A stretch of DNA of 64,000 nucleotides from Paraphaeosphaeria minitans (GCA_015832175.1 WJXW01000002.1:2790001-2854000); one strand, 5' to 3'; counted from the stretch's first letter, positions 1 to 12,500 are shown. Notes: generated from the sequence alone by a model not told the origin. Numbers and translations are program-made.

Positions 1-3000
1 TAAGTAGAACTTATAATATTAGAAAAAAAAGTACCCTACATTATTTATGTTGCGAATAGATCCCTAATACCTAAGACACTTTAGATATACTAAGAGGTCA
101 CTACTATAATAATAGTCTAAGGACATAGAGAAGAACTTACCTTAGATATCTTACTAGAATCTAAGTATAAGTTAGTCTTAGGATTACCTTAGTTAATAAT
201 ATATAACTTATAGATTAACTAGAGTATAGAGAAAATATTATTTAAACGCTATAATTATATATTACAAGTAAAGCCTACGTATTAACTAAAAATAATAGTA
301 GATAAAGGAGTTATTAACAACATAATACTATAATAGATAGTTAAAAAATAAAAGCACACCTTAGTAGACACTAGTAGGAACTACTAGATTAAGAAGCGTA
401 AGAAGGAGGACAACAGCACACTCCTTACCTTACTAAGAGAGTATAGGAAATAGATATATATGTTTATAGAAAAGGAAGGAAAAGTAAACCTACTAGAACA
501 TTAACCCTAGAATCTTACGATAGACCTAGAAGAAGGGAAGACGCCACCCTTTAGACTACTATATAGTAAAATAGGAGAAGAACTCCTTAAAGAACGTAAT
601 TTCATTAAGATAAACCTTAAGAAAGGATATATATAACTATTAAAGTTACTAGTAGTAAGCCCTTTTATATTTGTTAAGAAAAAGGATAGAATAGACAGAC
701 TATGCGTTAACTACTAATAACTTAATAACATAATAATAAAGAACTAATATTAACTACTAAATATTACAGAGCTATAAGATTAACTATCTTAAGCTAAGAT
801 ATTTATAATAATAGATCTAAAAGACAGTTACTACCTTATACAAATTAAGAAAGGTAAAGAATAGAAAATAGTGTTTTAATCACGCTACAGACTATTTAAA
901 TACAAGGTTATGCCTTTTAGACTTATAAACGCACTAGCAGCTTTTATAGCGCTTATTAACAACGTACTCTATAAATATCTAGGCATATTTATTATCGCGT
1001 ATATAGACAATATCCTCGTCTTTTCTAAAAACAAATTAGACCACACTAAGTATATATAGATAGTACTAGAAGCACTAGATAAAGTATACCTTTACATTAA
1101 ACTTAAGAAATGTAAGTTTAATGTTAAATAACTTAAATTCCTAGAATATATTGTTACTATAGAAGGAATTAAGATAGCACTAAGTAAAGTTAAATATATT
1201 AAGAACTAGCTAATACTAAAGACAGCTAAGAATATCTAAGAATTCTTAGAATTCTATAGATTTAAATAACAATTTATCCAAAATTACGTAAAGGTCATAA
1301 TACCTTTAATAAATTTTATAAAGAAGGACGTACCCTTTAAATAAATAGATAAGTATAGAATGTTATTCTAACTCCTTAAGATAGTATATATTATAGAACC
1401 TGTCCTTATTTATTTTAAAAGTAATAAACTACTACGCTTTAAAACAGACGCTAGCGATCTTACGCTAGGCGCCTACGCTAAATAAAAACGTAATAGTAAA
1501 TAGCACCTAATTGCCTATTACTTGTGCAAATTTAATAACGCTAAAACACAATACAACGTATATAATAAGAAACTCTACGCTATTATTAAAGCCTTAAAGT
1601 ACTAGAGGATTTACGCGCTTAGTTACTTAACGCTAGAAATCTACACAGATTACAAGAACCTTCTAAAGTTTATAATAATAAAAGAACTTACGCTATAATA
1701 ATAAAGATAGTCGCAGACTACTAGGCAGTATAAGTTTAAAATTATCTATATAGCTAGAAAAGAAAATAGCAGAGCAAACGCTCTTAGCTAACAAAGTAAT
1801 TTAGTAGGAAAAAAGGTAAAAACCTTCTCTGTAATTCTTTACAAAGCTAAAGATAAATCTCTTAAGCTAACAGCAGAACTAAATTAACTTTTAGTAATTA
1901 ACTAAGAAGTTCTAAAACATCTACAGACTAAGATTATCTAACAATATTACGACGACCCTATATACGGACACCTAGGCATTACAAAAACAATAGAACTTAT
2001 CTAAAGGAATTACACCCCTAAAGGAATTAAAGAAGCTATAACAACTTACATCTATAAATATACAGAATACTAGAGAAATAAACATAGCACACATTTTAAA
2101 TATAGAGAGATATAAGTAATTAGAATACTAACAGCACTATAGGAAGATATTACTATAGATTTTATTACAGGAATTCTAAACTTTAAGGATCTAATAACAG
2201 GAATTAAATATAACAGCATACTAGTAATAGTCTGCTAACTAACTAAGTATATTAAGCTCATTCTATATCTTAAAAGAATAATAGTAAAGGAACTTACTTT
2301 TCTTATCCTAAACTAACTAATTAGATACTACAGAATCCTAAAAATAATTATTAGCGACAGAGATAAGCTCTTTATGTTAAATTATTAGATAACGCTTATA
2401 GCACTACTTAGAACAAAATAAAAGCTATTAACAGCTTACTATCTATAAATAGATGGATAGATAGAACGTACAAACTAAACTATAAAAACGTACCTACGCA
2501 TCTACTGTAATAGTTAGAAGAATAACTAGGTTTTATTACTACCTATAGCATAGTTAGCCTATAATAACAAAGTATTAGCAGTATTAGGACATACACTATT
2601 CTATGTAAACTATAGAAGACACCTATATCTCTTTAATTAATAATTTCCTACGACAATTAAAGCAAAAGAAGCGCTAGATATAGTAGAAAATATAAAGAAA
2701 ATATACTAATAACTCTAAGAGAATCTTAAGAAAGCTTAGCAGTAATTAATTTTATATTAAAATAGAAAACGAAAAATAGCACCTTAGCTAAAGAAGGGGG
2801 ATAAAGCATATCTACTTATAAAGAACCTTTAAACTTAGAAAAAAAAACACAAGAAACTAGATTATATTAAAGTTAGACTATTTTACATTTCTAAGCAAAT
2901 ATTACTAGTAAACTATAAGTTAGAACTACCGCTAGATGCAAAGATACACCTAGTATTCTACGTATTACTACTAGAACTAGCAGACCCTAATACACTAGTT

Positions 3001-3176
3001 AGAACCACCTTCTACTACAGAACTAAGGAAGAAAATAAATTTAAGGTTAAAAGAATTCTAGAATACAATTAGTATAGTAACACGTACCTTATTAAGTAGA
3101 AAGGTTACCTACACAGCGAAAACACTTAGAAACTAGAGAACTACTTAGGAAACTATTAATAAAAAATTAGAGAATT
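1..3176 (+). pseudogene. gypsy pol relic of A1 (protease tail, RT, RNase H, integrase, chromodomain)
   Basis: Conceptual reading on the plus strand, through many TAA/TAG codons, shows a Ty3/gypsy polyprotein. The RT spans roughly 520-1200 and has the catalytic-loop sequence AYIDNILVFSK near 995-1030, a form of the YIDD box with D changed to N. RNase H (about 1420-1720) keeps FKTDASD. The integrase (about 1900-2750) keeps a GHLG-type zinc region, a DFITG core and an ISDRD segment. A chromodomain-like segment lies at about 3030-3165. Stops fall where family members have Gln or Trp, as expected from RIP. No open frame of useful length survives. Confidence 0.85.
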
Positions 3177-3761
3177 TTACTAATAACCTATATAGTATAA
3201 TAATATTTGTACCCAAGATAGTAAAGGCACCAGATTATTCTAGAATTCTAATAAGAAATCCTTAAAAGCGCTCTATATTATAGGGGATAAGAAGGGACCT
3301 AAAGAAGTCTTATTAACTACTAGATTAATAGCCTTATAAAATTTAGTCTCTTTAATATTCTTCTCCTTAACCGCTATTGTATTCTTAGTACACTTATTTA
3401 GTAAGTCTATTTACTAACGTAACTAATCTTTGTGTATACGTGTAACTTATAATTTCTTTAACACCTTTTTATAGGCTTTAAATATAGCCTTTTGCGTTTC
3501 TCTTAACTCTTTTATCTATATACGCAATTTCTCTTTCTCCGCTAATAAACGCTTTAACTTAGACTCTAAAACGTATATATTGCAATATTAACCTTAATAA
3601 ACATATTCTCTATATTTTCTAGACTAAACGTGAACTTTATAAATATAGTTATATTTTATATATATTAAGCATTTCTTAACTATAACTTCGCTAAAGGAGT
3701 TAATAAAATTAGTTAGGTAATAGCAATAGGTGGTGCTAAACTTAAAAAGTTATTAGGGCAT
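3177..3761 (-). pseudogene. antisense accessory ORF relic of A1 (Cys motif plus charged coiled-coil-like region)
   Basis: Reading the minus strand from an ATG at 3761 gives one frame of about 190 codons down to about 3177, ending at the chromodomain. It holds about a dozen TAA/TAG codons, most explicable as RIP-hit Gln or Arg codons. It begins MP, then has a C-x2-(C/Y) pair, a later (C/Y)-x2-(C/Y)-x6-C segment with Cys to Tyr changes, and a Lys/Glu-rich helix-like run including KLKRLLAEKEKLR. Length, single frame and residue bias argue for a former protein. I recall similar hypothetical proteins in Pleosporales genomes but cannot name the family. Function is unknown; the motif half resembles a GAL4-type CX2CX6C half-cluster. 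Confidence 0.6.
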
Positions 3762-3782
3762 AATGTAAGTAAGCTAACTATC

Positions 3783-4090
3783 TGTACAGTTTATCGTACA
3801 AATAGCACTAAGTGAAATAGGGGCCTGCCTACCTGTAGGGACCTGTACAAGGACCCACTACTTAGGTCAGCACTAAGAGGCAGAGACTTTATAAGGCCCT
3901 GCCTACCTATAAGGACCTGCACAAGGACCCCCTGCTTAGGTTAGCGCCAAGAGGCAGAGACTTTATAAGGTCCTTAGTGCCCCTTTGTACGATAAACAAG
4001 ACATAATTAATTAAACCTACTTCTTACCCTTTGCACAATAGTATACTATTAACCCTTAAATACTTAATTATAGATTAAGCTAAACCTACA
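3783..4090 (+). repeat. 5' LTR of element C
   Basis: Begins TGTACAG and ends CCTACA. It contains two internal near-repeats built on a motif with CTGCCTACCTGTAGGGACCT followed by AGGCAGAGACTTTATAAGG. It aligns end to end with 6627-6934 at 308 bp each. A truncated inverted copy lies at 7664-7784. Confidence 0.8.
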
Positions 4091-4589
4091 CTAATTAGTA
4101 GTTAATTCTAATTAACTATAAACTAGTAAGGTCTAAAGACAGAGCGCCCTATAAGCTAGATGCGTAGGCTCTATATTATTACCTTTACTAGAGATTAAAT
4201 TTTAGATTATATAATAAGCAGAAACAAAGCGCGTATATCTGTAAAGAGTTATATAATTTAGTCTAAGCTATTCTATAGAAAAGAAAGGAGATAGTACCTT
4301 TACTAGAGATTAAATTTTGGATTATATAATAAGTAGAAATAAAGCACGCACATCTGTAAAGAGTTGCATAATCTAGTCTAAGCTATTCTATAGAAAAGAA
4401 AGGAGATAGTAAGCACATTTACAACCCTAAAAAACTATATTACATAATTAAACTAGCGACAACTAAACGTAAACACGTTACACAATTAAACTAGTAATAA
4501 CTAAACGTAGACACGTTGCATAACTAAGAAAGATAATAATAACATAGCCTTAAAACTAGGAGACTTTCTAAAGGAACTATAACCTAAGG

Positions 4590-6260
4590 ACGTTGCGCAA
4601 TAATTAATACTGCCTCTTTAGTAAGAAGACAAAGTAACATAGCTTTAATAAGTAGAGGAAGTAATAAACATTAAGGCTATTACCTTAAGAGGAAAGATTG
4701 CACAAAAGTACTAGATAAATAGAGTGGATCTACACAGCCACCTACCCCCTTTTCTAAAACAGCTAAACACTTATATAGTGTATATAATTGCGCAATATTA
4801 CGCGAGTAGTCTTAAAAATAAAGAGGTAATCTCTTCTTTTACTAAAGATTTTAATAACTAGAAGGAGAGAACTTTTAATAAGATTAGTTATATAGTAAAA
4901 AGAGAGCTTATTGCTTTTCTTATAAAGGAAGGCTTTATTACTACTAATTCTACAATAAAGAACACCTATACAAAGAAACTCTTTAAACTATTATAGCTTA
5001 ATTATAAGCTATAGACCCTTTATATAATAACGCTACAACTGTAACCTAAACTGCTTTGCATAATCCTAATAATGCAACCTACACTATCTATAGGTAATAT
5101 ATATACATATAGAGCATAGCTAGGGCCTATCCTTATATATACAAGGACAGAGACACTATATATAGAGCCACACTAGTAGCAGTAGCCTGAAACCTAGACT
5201 GCTTTTGCCTAATAAACTATATTATACAAAGAGGCTAGACACTTCTAGTCTCCTTAATAACTAGGAGATTATGCTTATATCTAGCTAGACAAGATTATTC
5301 TCTTTTAGAAGGCTTAGAGTAAAGAGAATAACTACACTAGTAGGCTGTATAACATCCTAGTAGATAAGGTAAAAGTCTTTAGAGAACTATACTATAGGCT
5401 GGGCATACTATAGGACTAGTATATAAATATTTTTCTAGGAATCCTTTCTAATCGTGCGAGTACCTACTACCTACATAATATTAGACTAGGACTTCTATAG
5501 AATAAATTATATAATAGACTAAATAGGCACTTTAACACTAGTGTTAATTATAATTAGTACTAGATAGACTAGACCACTCTTACCTTTAAACGCTATAAAA
5601 GAGATAATCTAGCTGCTATATTATATAAGGCCCTAGAAGCAATAATTAATAAGCTTACCTTAGCCTAAAGGGCTTTTAGATAAGGCTTTAGTAGTAAACT
5701 ATAACTATATACTACTATTGTATAAGTATACTATAGCTATCCTAATCTTAAATAAGCTATATTTAACCCTAAAAATATAGTAGAAGGCTTACTTAGTAAC
5801 TTTTATGCGTTACTCTAAGTTACTAAAGATAAGAAAAAGTTATAGTTCTTCTAAAATAGTAAAGAAGTATACTACACTAATTAATAATATAATAATTCTA
5901 ATTATATAAGAGGATCTAGCCCCTCTAGAGGCAGATTAACCTTTAGACTAAAAAGAAGAAGTAACTTTAGAAGTTTAAGCTCTTACATAAAGTAGAAATG
6001 CTTTATATACTATAAAGAAGGATGCTAGTCTACTAACTATCTACTAAGGGATACCTAGTAAGCTAGAAGGCAATACATGTTGTTATACGCTAACTTCTAC
6101 AAATATAAACCCTTTACTATAAATATATAAGTATACATCCTTAACTTTAAAAGAGAGCTAGAGGAAGAAAACTATTACACAAAAGAGGAGGAAGATAAAA
6201 AAGACTAATAGAGTAATAAAGAAGAAGCATAGAAGGCTACCTTATACCTTACTTCTACTA
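4590..6260 (+). pseudogene. Gag-like relic with zinc knuckle (element C)
   Basis: The plus-strand reading is interrupted by many RIP-type stops but retains Gag-like character: a long helical region, then a basic stretch, then a zinc-knuckle signature at about 5996-6040 (CFIYYKEGC, followed by a serine/asparagine-rich segment), where the second Cys reads Tyr. An acidic Glu/Asp/Lys-rich tail follows. I do not see a protease or polymerase frame after it before the 3' LTR. The superfamily (copia or gypsy) cannot be fixed from Gag alone. Confidence 0.55.
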
Positions 6261-6626
6261 TATACCTTTATTACACAACTAGGAGCGATTCTTCTATATC
6301 TACTTACTAAGACCTAGCGCTAAGCATTATATTACTTAACACCCTACCTTTTGTTTACACACAGGACATATGCCTAGAAAGAGCCTTATTATATAATACG
6401 ACTCTACTACTGTGTAAAGGGGTAGGGTAAGAACTAAGTAGGTTAGCTATTACTACTTATTTATATAAGAGTAGGTGTAAACAGGACCTCTACTATATAG
6501 TAACACTACACCTACCTTACAATCTATTCTAATAGGGGAAGGCTAACTGTATAGATAAAAAAGGATAGGAAAGGGAAAGCGTATAATAGATATAAGCTAT
6601 TATATAAAAGCAAAGTTACTAGTGTC

Positions 6627-6934
6627 TATACAGTTTATTATATAAATAGCACTAAGTAAAATAGGGGCCTACCTACCTATAGGGACCTGTACAAGGACCC
6701 ACTACTTAGGTTAGCGCTAAGAGGCAGAGACTTTATAAGGCCCTACCTACCTATAAGGACCCGCACAAGAACCCCCTGCTTAGGTTAGCGCTAAGAGGTA
6801 GAGACTTTATAAGGTCCTTAGTGCCCCTTTGTATGATAGACAAGACGTAATTAATTAAACCTACTTCTTACCCTTTACACGATAGTATACTATTAACCCT
6901 TAAATACTTAATTGTAGATTAAGCCAAACCTACA
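6627..6934 (+). repeat. 3' LTR of element C
   Basis: Same 308-bp sequence as 3783-4090, with the initial TG changed to TA and other transitions typical of RIP. Ends CCTACA. Confidence 0.8.
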
Positions 6935-7031
6935 CTAACACTACTTATAATATAGGGCGAGCTCTAGTTATAACTAGGCATAAGACACAGTTATATAATT
7001 TAAGGATAAATTCTAGCAAAGAGGGAAATAA

Positions 7032-7442
7032 TATTAAGATCTAAAAGCTAGGCCTCTTAGGATCTTTATATATATCTATATTTGTTGTTTAAGTGGCATA
7101 GCACAAAAGGTTATGTAACCTAATTAGTGTAATTAGAGCGCCAAGATAACTAATTAGACTAAGCACTTAATATACTAAGCAACTAATTAGTGCTTAATTA
7201 GTTTAATTAGAGCGATTAGTTCACTAATCGCTTAAAGTATATAGGAACGTAAGAATAGGCTCTCTATACTTATATTTAATCTGTTAATTAATCTATTGTT
7301 TAGATTCTAGCGGACTAAATTATTAACTTATTACACTTCGCAAGATACTATCGTATTAATAAGACCTTCTACCTTCTCTAAGTACTCCTGCCTAAGAACC
7401 AACCTTAATCCTTTAGGACTAGCTACCCTATTGGATTTAATA
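7032..7442 (+). repeat. 3' LTR of A1 (divergent A-family LTR)
   Basis: Starts TATTAAGATCTAAAAG, matching the plus-orientation A LTR start TGTTAGGATCTAAAAT after RIP-type changes. It ends in GGATTTAATA, matching GGATTTAACA. The last 220 bp align well to the A3 LTR (23794-24222); the first 190 bp are divergent. It includes a perfect 10-bp hairpin (7211-7220/7223-7232). A purine-rich tract lies just upstream. Confidence 0.65.
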
Positions 7443-7447
7443 TATTA

Positions 7448-7663
7448 TATAAAGTCTAGTTATAGGCAATAGTACTTACTTTACACTAGAAAGGATAGTA
7501 AAAGGATAACTCTAGTAATATTAATAGAATAATACTTATCTTATATAGAGTTAACGTATAGCATAGATTTTACGTAGCTAGCTTACTTAGCGCACAGACC
7601 CTCTATAAGGCCTTGGCGCTAGATACCACAACACTATAATAATATTATAATCTACCCATTACA
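7448..7663 (-). repeat. isolated D-family LTR
   Basis: 216 bp, end to end the same sequence as the D1 LTRs (7785-8000, 20750-20965). It reads in the same orientation as D1, which is a minus-strand element. No internal D sequence is attached on either side, so it is a solo LTR or a recombination product. The flanking pentamers (TATTA, CTATT) do not match. Confidence 0.75.
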
Positions 7664-7784
7664 CTATTGTGCAAAGGGTAAGAAGTAGATTTAATTAATT
7701 ACGTCTTATCTATTATATAAAGGGGCACTAAGGACTTTATAAAGTCTCTACCTCTTAGCGCTAACCTAAGCAGTGGATCCTTAT
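7664..7784 (-). repeat. truncated inverted fragment of the element C LTR
   Basis: About 121 bp in reverse orientation relative to the C LTRs, matching their second half. It is cut on the left by the isolated D LTR and on the right by D1. Neither missing piece is found beyond the neighbouring elements, so deletion or rearrangement must have followed insertion. Confidence 0.7.
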
Positions 7785-8000
7785 TATAAGGTCTAGTTAT
7801 AGGCAATAGTACTTACTTTACACTAGGAAGGATAGTAAAAGGATAACTCTAGTAATATTAATAGGATAATACTTATCTTATGTTAAGTTAGTGCCCGGTG
7901 TAGGTTTTACACAGCTAGCTTACTTAGCGCACAGACCCTCTATAAGGCCTTAGCGCTAGATACCACAACACTACAATAATATTATAATCTACCTATTATA
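7785..8000 (-). repeat. 3' LTR of D1
   Basis: 216 bp; in plus reading it starts TATAAGGTCTAG and ends ATTATA, the RIP forms of TG...CA ends. The adjacent 8001-8015 is the polypurine tract on the minus strand. Confidence 0.8.
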
Positions 8001-8515
8001 GAACCTCCCCCTCTAGCTATAGTCCTCTACAGTATACTATAGCCTTAATAAAAACCTCACCCTATAGGAAAAGAAAAGAGTGTTTATAGGGGTGCGTATT
8101 ATGTACGCTATAACAGCGCGTTGTAGGTAAATAGTGTATGTTATAAACATATTTTACGTGTTATTTATTATAAGGCTCCTACACTTTCTATTTACTGTAG
8201 CCTTTTATAATATAGGGTAGTAGGGCTATATAGTGTTAATATTATTTTAATCTTCGTGTGCTCTCTACCTATATAACATACTAATAACTTATTCTTAGCA
8301 TAGGTATAGCGCTTAACCTTTAACTTAATTATCTAAGATACTGTACTACCTAGTACCTAAATATATTAAGAAGTCTAATCTCTATAACACTACTATCTTT
8401 ACGTTTAGTAGAGATACTAAGTGCGTAGACTATAATATAGTGCTTATAACTTATATATACTATGCGTAGAACTTAGTAAAGATTCCTAAGGACTATACTA
8501 AAGATAATAATAAGC

Positions 8516-8945
8516 TGTTAAATCCAAGAGGATAGCTAGTCCTAAAGGGTTAAGGTTGGTTCTTAGGCAGGAGTACTTATAGAAGGTAGAAAGTCTTGTT
8601 AATATAATAGTATCTTGCAAAGTGTAATAAGTTAACAATTTAGTCTGCTAGAATCTAAATAATACATTAATAAACAGATTAAACACGAGTATAGAGAGTC
8701 TATCTTTACGTTCCTATATACTAAGCAAAGTCTGCTCTATAGGGAGCGCTCTGTAGAGAGCACTCTATACAGAGCAGTTATATGTATTATGCTCTACATA
8801 GAGTAATTAAGCGCTCTATAAAAAGTAGTTATATAACTCCTTTATTTAAGGCGTAGCTAGTATTAAGTCCCTACTTAATCTTTGCTACGCGCCTACTAGG
8901 TACAAAACTAGCTTCCTACTATTATATAGATTTTAGATCCTAACA
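8516..8945 (-). repeat. 3' LTR of A2
   Basis: 430 bp, paired with 14747-15176. It contains clustered short palindromic units around GAGCGCTCT. Differences from its partner are dozens of C/T and G/A changes and only about two transversions, so LTR divergence here reflects RIP and cannot be used as a clock. Confidence 0.9.
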
Positions 8946-9055
8946 TTATCCCCTCTCTTTTACAGATTTGTCCTAAATTATATGTTTAGATCTTAGCTAT
9001 TGTTACGTAAGCTGTTCTACTAACCCTGCTTACTATAAGTACGTTTGTTAGCATT

Positions 9056-9535
9056 ATGCCTAGCGACTTTACTATTTAAAAACATTAATTATATTGTAAA
9101 ATCTAAGAAGCTAATATTATTACAAAGAGCCCTTATATTAATTGTAGTTTTAAAGGTTCTATTTACTATATTATACTAGGTTTAGGTTTAAAGTGTTCTA
9201 AATGTGTTCGCTTAGGTTATCTGTGTGTAAACATAAGCTAGTTATTGCTAGATAAGACTTATAAGGAGTATAAGAAGAAGGTTAAGGAGGATAAGAAGGC
9301 GTTATCTCTCCTAATAGTGCAGTTGTTATAAAATAAGAAAATACTAGCTTAGGCTAAAGAGCGTGCTTATAAGAAAACGTTATGTCTAGCTATAAAAATA
9401 ACTACAGATAGTAAGGACGTGAATGCGGATACTATTAATTGTCTTACTACTATAGCGACTGTTAGTTACTCTGCAGCAATATGGTTAACACTTAATATAG
9501 TGGATACTATAGTGTTAGTACTACAATCCTCCTAG
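9056..9535 (+). pseudogene. antisense accessory ORF relic of A2 (CX2CX6C motif, lysine-rich helix)
   Basis: On the strand opposite to A2 coding, one frame of 159 codons runs from ATG 9056 to TAG 9533-9535 with six internal TAA/TAG codons, each explicable as a RIP-hit CAA/CAG. It sits between the chromodomain and the 3' LTR. It shows CSKCVRLGYLC (C-x2-C-x6-C) about residue 52-62, then a Lys/Glu-rich helix-like region (KEYKKKVKEDKK) and a hydrophobic tail. The layout parallels the A1 antisense ORF although the sequences differ. Function unknown; zinc or nucleic-acid binding is only suggested by the Cys spacing. Confidence 0.65.
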
Positions 9536-9549
9536 ATATATTTATGTTT

Positions 9550-12500
9550 CTAGTAGAATTCTTTAATCTTTTGCTAATAGTTTCCTAAATTGTTTTTTAG
9601 TTCCTAGGTGTTTTTGCTATGTAGGTAACTTTTCTATTTAATAAGGTATGTGTTGTTATACTAATTATATTTTAGAATTCTTTTAACCTTAAATTTATTT
9701 TCTTCCTTAGTCTAGTGGTAGAAGGTGGTTTTAACTAGTGTATTAGGGTCTGCTAGTTCCAGTAGTAATATGTAAAATACTAGGTGTATCTTTGCATCTA
9801 GCGGTAGTTCTAACTTATAGTTTACTAGTAATATTTACTTAGAAATATAAAATAGTCTAACCTTAATATAATTTAGTTTCTTGTGTTTTTTCTTTTAAGT
9901 TTAAAGGTTCTTTGTAAGCAGATATGCTCTATCCCCCTTCTTTAGCTAAGGTGCTATTTTTTATTTTTAATTTTAGTATAAAATTAATTGCTACTAAGCT
10001 TTCTTAAGATTTTCTTAGAGTTATTAGTGTATTTTCTTTATATTTTCTACTATATCTATAGCTTCTTTTGCTTTAATTGTCGTAGGAAATTATTAATTAA
10101 AGAGATGTGGGTGTCTTCTGTGGTTTACATAGAATAGTGTATGCCCTAATACTGCTAATACTTTGTTATTATAGGCTAACTATGCTATAGGTAGTAATAA
10201 AACCTAGTTATTCTTCTAACTATTATAGTAGATGCATAGGTACGTTTCTATAGTTTAGTTTGTACGTTCTATCTACCTGTCTATTTATAGATAGTAAGCT
10301 GTTAATAGCTTTTGTTTTGTTCTAAGTAGGGCTTTAAGTGTTATCTAGTAATTTAATATAAAGAGCTTATCTCTATTACTAATAATTATTTTTAGGATTC
10401 TATAATGTCTAATTAGTTAGTTTAGAATAAAAAAAGCGAGTTCTTTCACTGTTATTCTTTTAAGGTATAGAATAAGCTTAATATACTTAGTTAGTTAGTA
10501 AACTATTACTAGTATACTGTTATATTTAATTCCTATTATTAGATCCTTAGAGTTTAGAATTCCTATAATAAAATCTATAGCGATGTCTTCCTATCGTGCT
10601 GTTAGTATTCTAATCGCTTACATCTCTCTATACTTAAAATGTGTGCTATATTTGTTTCTCTAGCATTTTGCACATTTATAGATATAAATTATTATAGCTT
10701 CCTTAATTCCTTTAAAGGTGTAATTTCTTTAGATAAGTTCTATTATTTTTATAATACCTAGGTGTCCGTACATAAGGTCATCGTAGTATTGTTAAATAAT
10801 CTTAGTCTGTAGATGTTCTAGAACTTCTTAGTTAATTACTAAAAGTTAATTTAGTTCTACTATTAGTTCTAGAGATCTATCTTTGGCTTTGTAAAGGATT
10901 ACAGAGAAGGTTTTTACCTTTTCTCTTACTAGATTGCTTTATTAGCTAAGAGCGTCTGCTCTACTATTTCCTTTTCTAGCTATATAGATAATTTTAAACT
11001 TATACTACCTAGTAGTTTATAACTATCTTTGTTGTTATAGCGTAAGTTCTTTTATTATTATGAACCTTAGAAGGTTCTTATAATCTATGTAGATTTCTAG
11101 TGTTAAGTAACTAAGCGCATAAATCCTCTAGTGCTTTAAAGCTTTAATAATAGCGTAGAGTTCTTTATTATATACATTATATTATATTTTAGCGTTATTA
11201 AATTTGCATAAGTAATAGGCAATTAGGTGCTATTTACTATTACATTCTTATTTAGCGTAGGCGCCTAGCGCAAAATCGCTAGCGTCTATTTTAAAGCGCA
11301 GTAGTTTATTACTTCTAAAATAAATAAAGATAGGTTCTATAATATATACTGTCTTAAGAAGTTAGAATAACATTCTACACTTATCTATTTATTTAAAAGG
11401 TACGTCCTTCTTCGTAAGATTTATTAAGGGTATCGTAACCTTTATATAATCTTAGATAAATTGTTAATTAAATCCACAGAATCCTAAGAATTCTTAGATG
11501 TTCTTAGCTATCTTTAGTATTAGCTAGTTCTTAATATATTTAACTTTACTTAGTGCTATCTTAATTCCTTTTATAGTAATAATGTGTCCTAGGAATTTAA
11601 GTTATTTAACGTTAAACTTACATTTCTTAAGTTTAATACGAAGGCATACTTTGTCTAGTGCTTCTAGTACTATCTATATATACTTAGTGTGGTCTGATTT
11701 GTTTTTAGAAAAAACAAGGATATTGTCTATATACGCAATAATAAATATGTCTAGATATTTGCAGAGTACGTTGTTAATAAGCGCTATAAAAGCTACTAGT
11801 GCGTTTGTAAGTCTAAAAGGCATAACCTTATATTTAAATAGTCTGTAGCGTAATTAAAACACTATTTTCTATTTTTTACTTTTCTTAATTTATATAAGGT
11901 AGTAACCGTCTCTTAGATCTATTATTATAAATATCTTAGCTTGAGATAGTTAATCTTGTAACTCTATAATATTTAGTAGTAGATATTAGTTCTTTATTGT
12001 TATGTTATTAAGTTATTAGTAGTTAACGCATAGTCTGTCTAATCTATCCTTTTTCTTAATAAACATAAAAAGGCTTACTACTAGTAACTTTAATAGTTAT
12101 ATATATTCTTTCTTAAGGTTTGTCTTAATAAAATCACGTTCTTTAAGGAGTTCTTTTCCTATCTTACTATATAGTAGTCTAAAGGGTGGTGTCTTTCCTT
12201 CTTCTAGGTCTATTATAAGATCCTAGGGTTAATATTCTAGTAGGTTTGCTTTTCTTTCCTTTTCTGTAAATATATGTGTCTATTTCCTATACTCTCTTAG
12301 TAAGGTAAGGGGTGTACTATTATCCTCCTTCTTGCGCTTTTTAATCTAGTAGTTCCTGCCAGCGTCTACTAAGGTGTGCTTCTGTTTTTTAACTATCTAT
12401 CGCAGTATTATATTATTAATAACTCCTTTATCTACTATTATTTTTAGTTAATGCGTAGGCTTTACTTATAATATATAATTATAGCGTTTAAATAATATTT

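Larger units (their letters stand above)
3783..6934 (+). mobile_element. Element C: gag-only LTR retrotransposon (non-autonomous) nested in A1
   Basis: Two direct 308-bp LTRs (3783-4090 and 6627-6934) flank about 2.5 kb. Only a Gag-like relic with a zinc knuckle is readable inside; I see no RT, RNase H or integrase. Flanking pentamers are CTATC (3778-3782) and CTAAC (6935-6939), 4 of 5 alike. LTR differences are mostly C/T and G/A, and the end TG is TA in the second copy. It most resembles a non-autonomous LTR element that would have needed a helper. Loss of pol by deletion in this single copy is an alternative. Confidence 0.7.
1..7442 (+). mobile_element. A1: RIP-degraded Ty3/gypsy chromovirus, 5' end outside window, split by element C
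   Basis: Plus-strand LTR retrotransposon relic. The window opens in its protease region; reverse transcriptase, RNase H, integrase and chromodomain follow in gypsy order to about 3,176. Its 3' flank is interrupted by element C (3783-6934) and resumes at 6935. A purine-rich stretch (about 7016-7031) leads into an A-type 3' LTR (7032-7442). A1 and A2 are almost the same sequence through the pol core but differ completely after the chromodomain. Glutamine and tryptophan positions are stops throughout, so it cannot be expressed. The join of the 6935-7442 part to A1 is inferred from the PPT/LTR order and the near-duplication flanking element C. Confidence 0.8.

Noticed and set aside
11582..11848. 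88-codon plus-strand ORF in the AT-rich half
   Set aside because: It is antisense to the A2 reverse transcriptase and has no features of its own.
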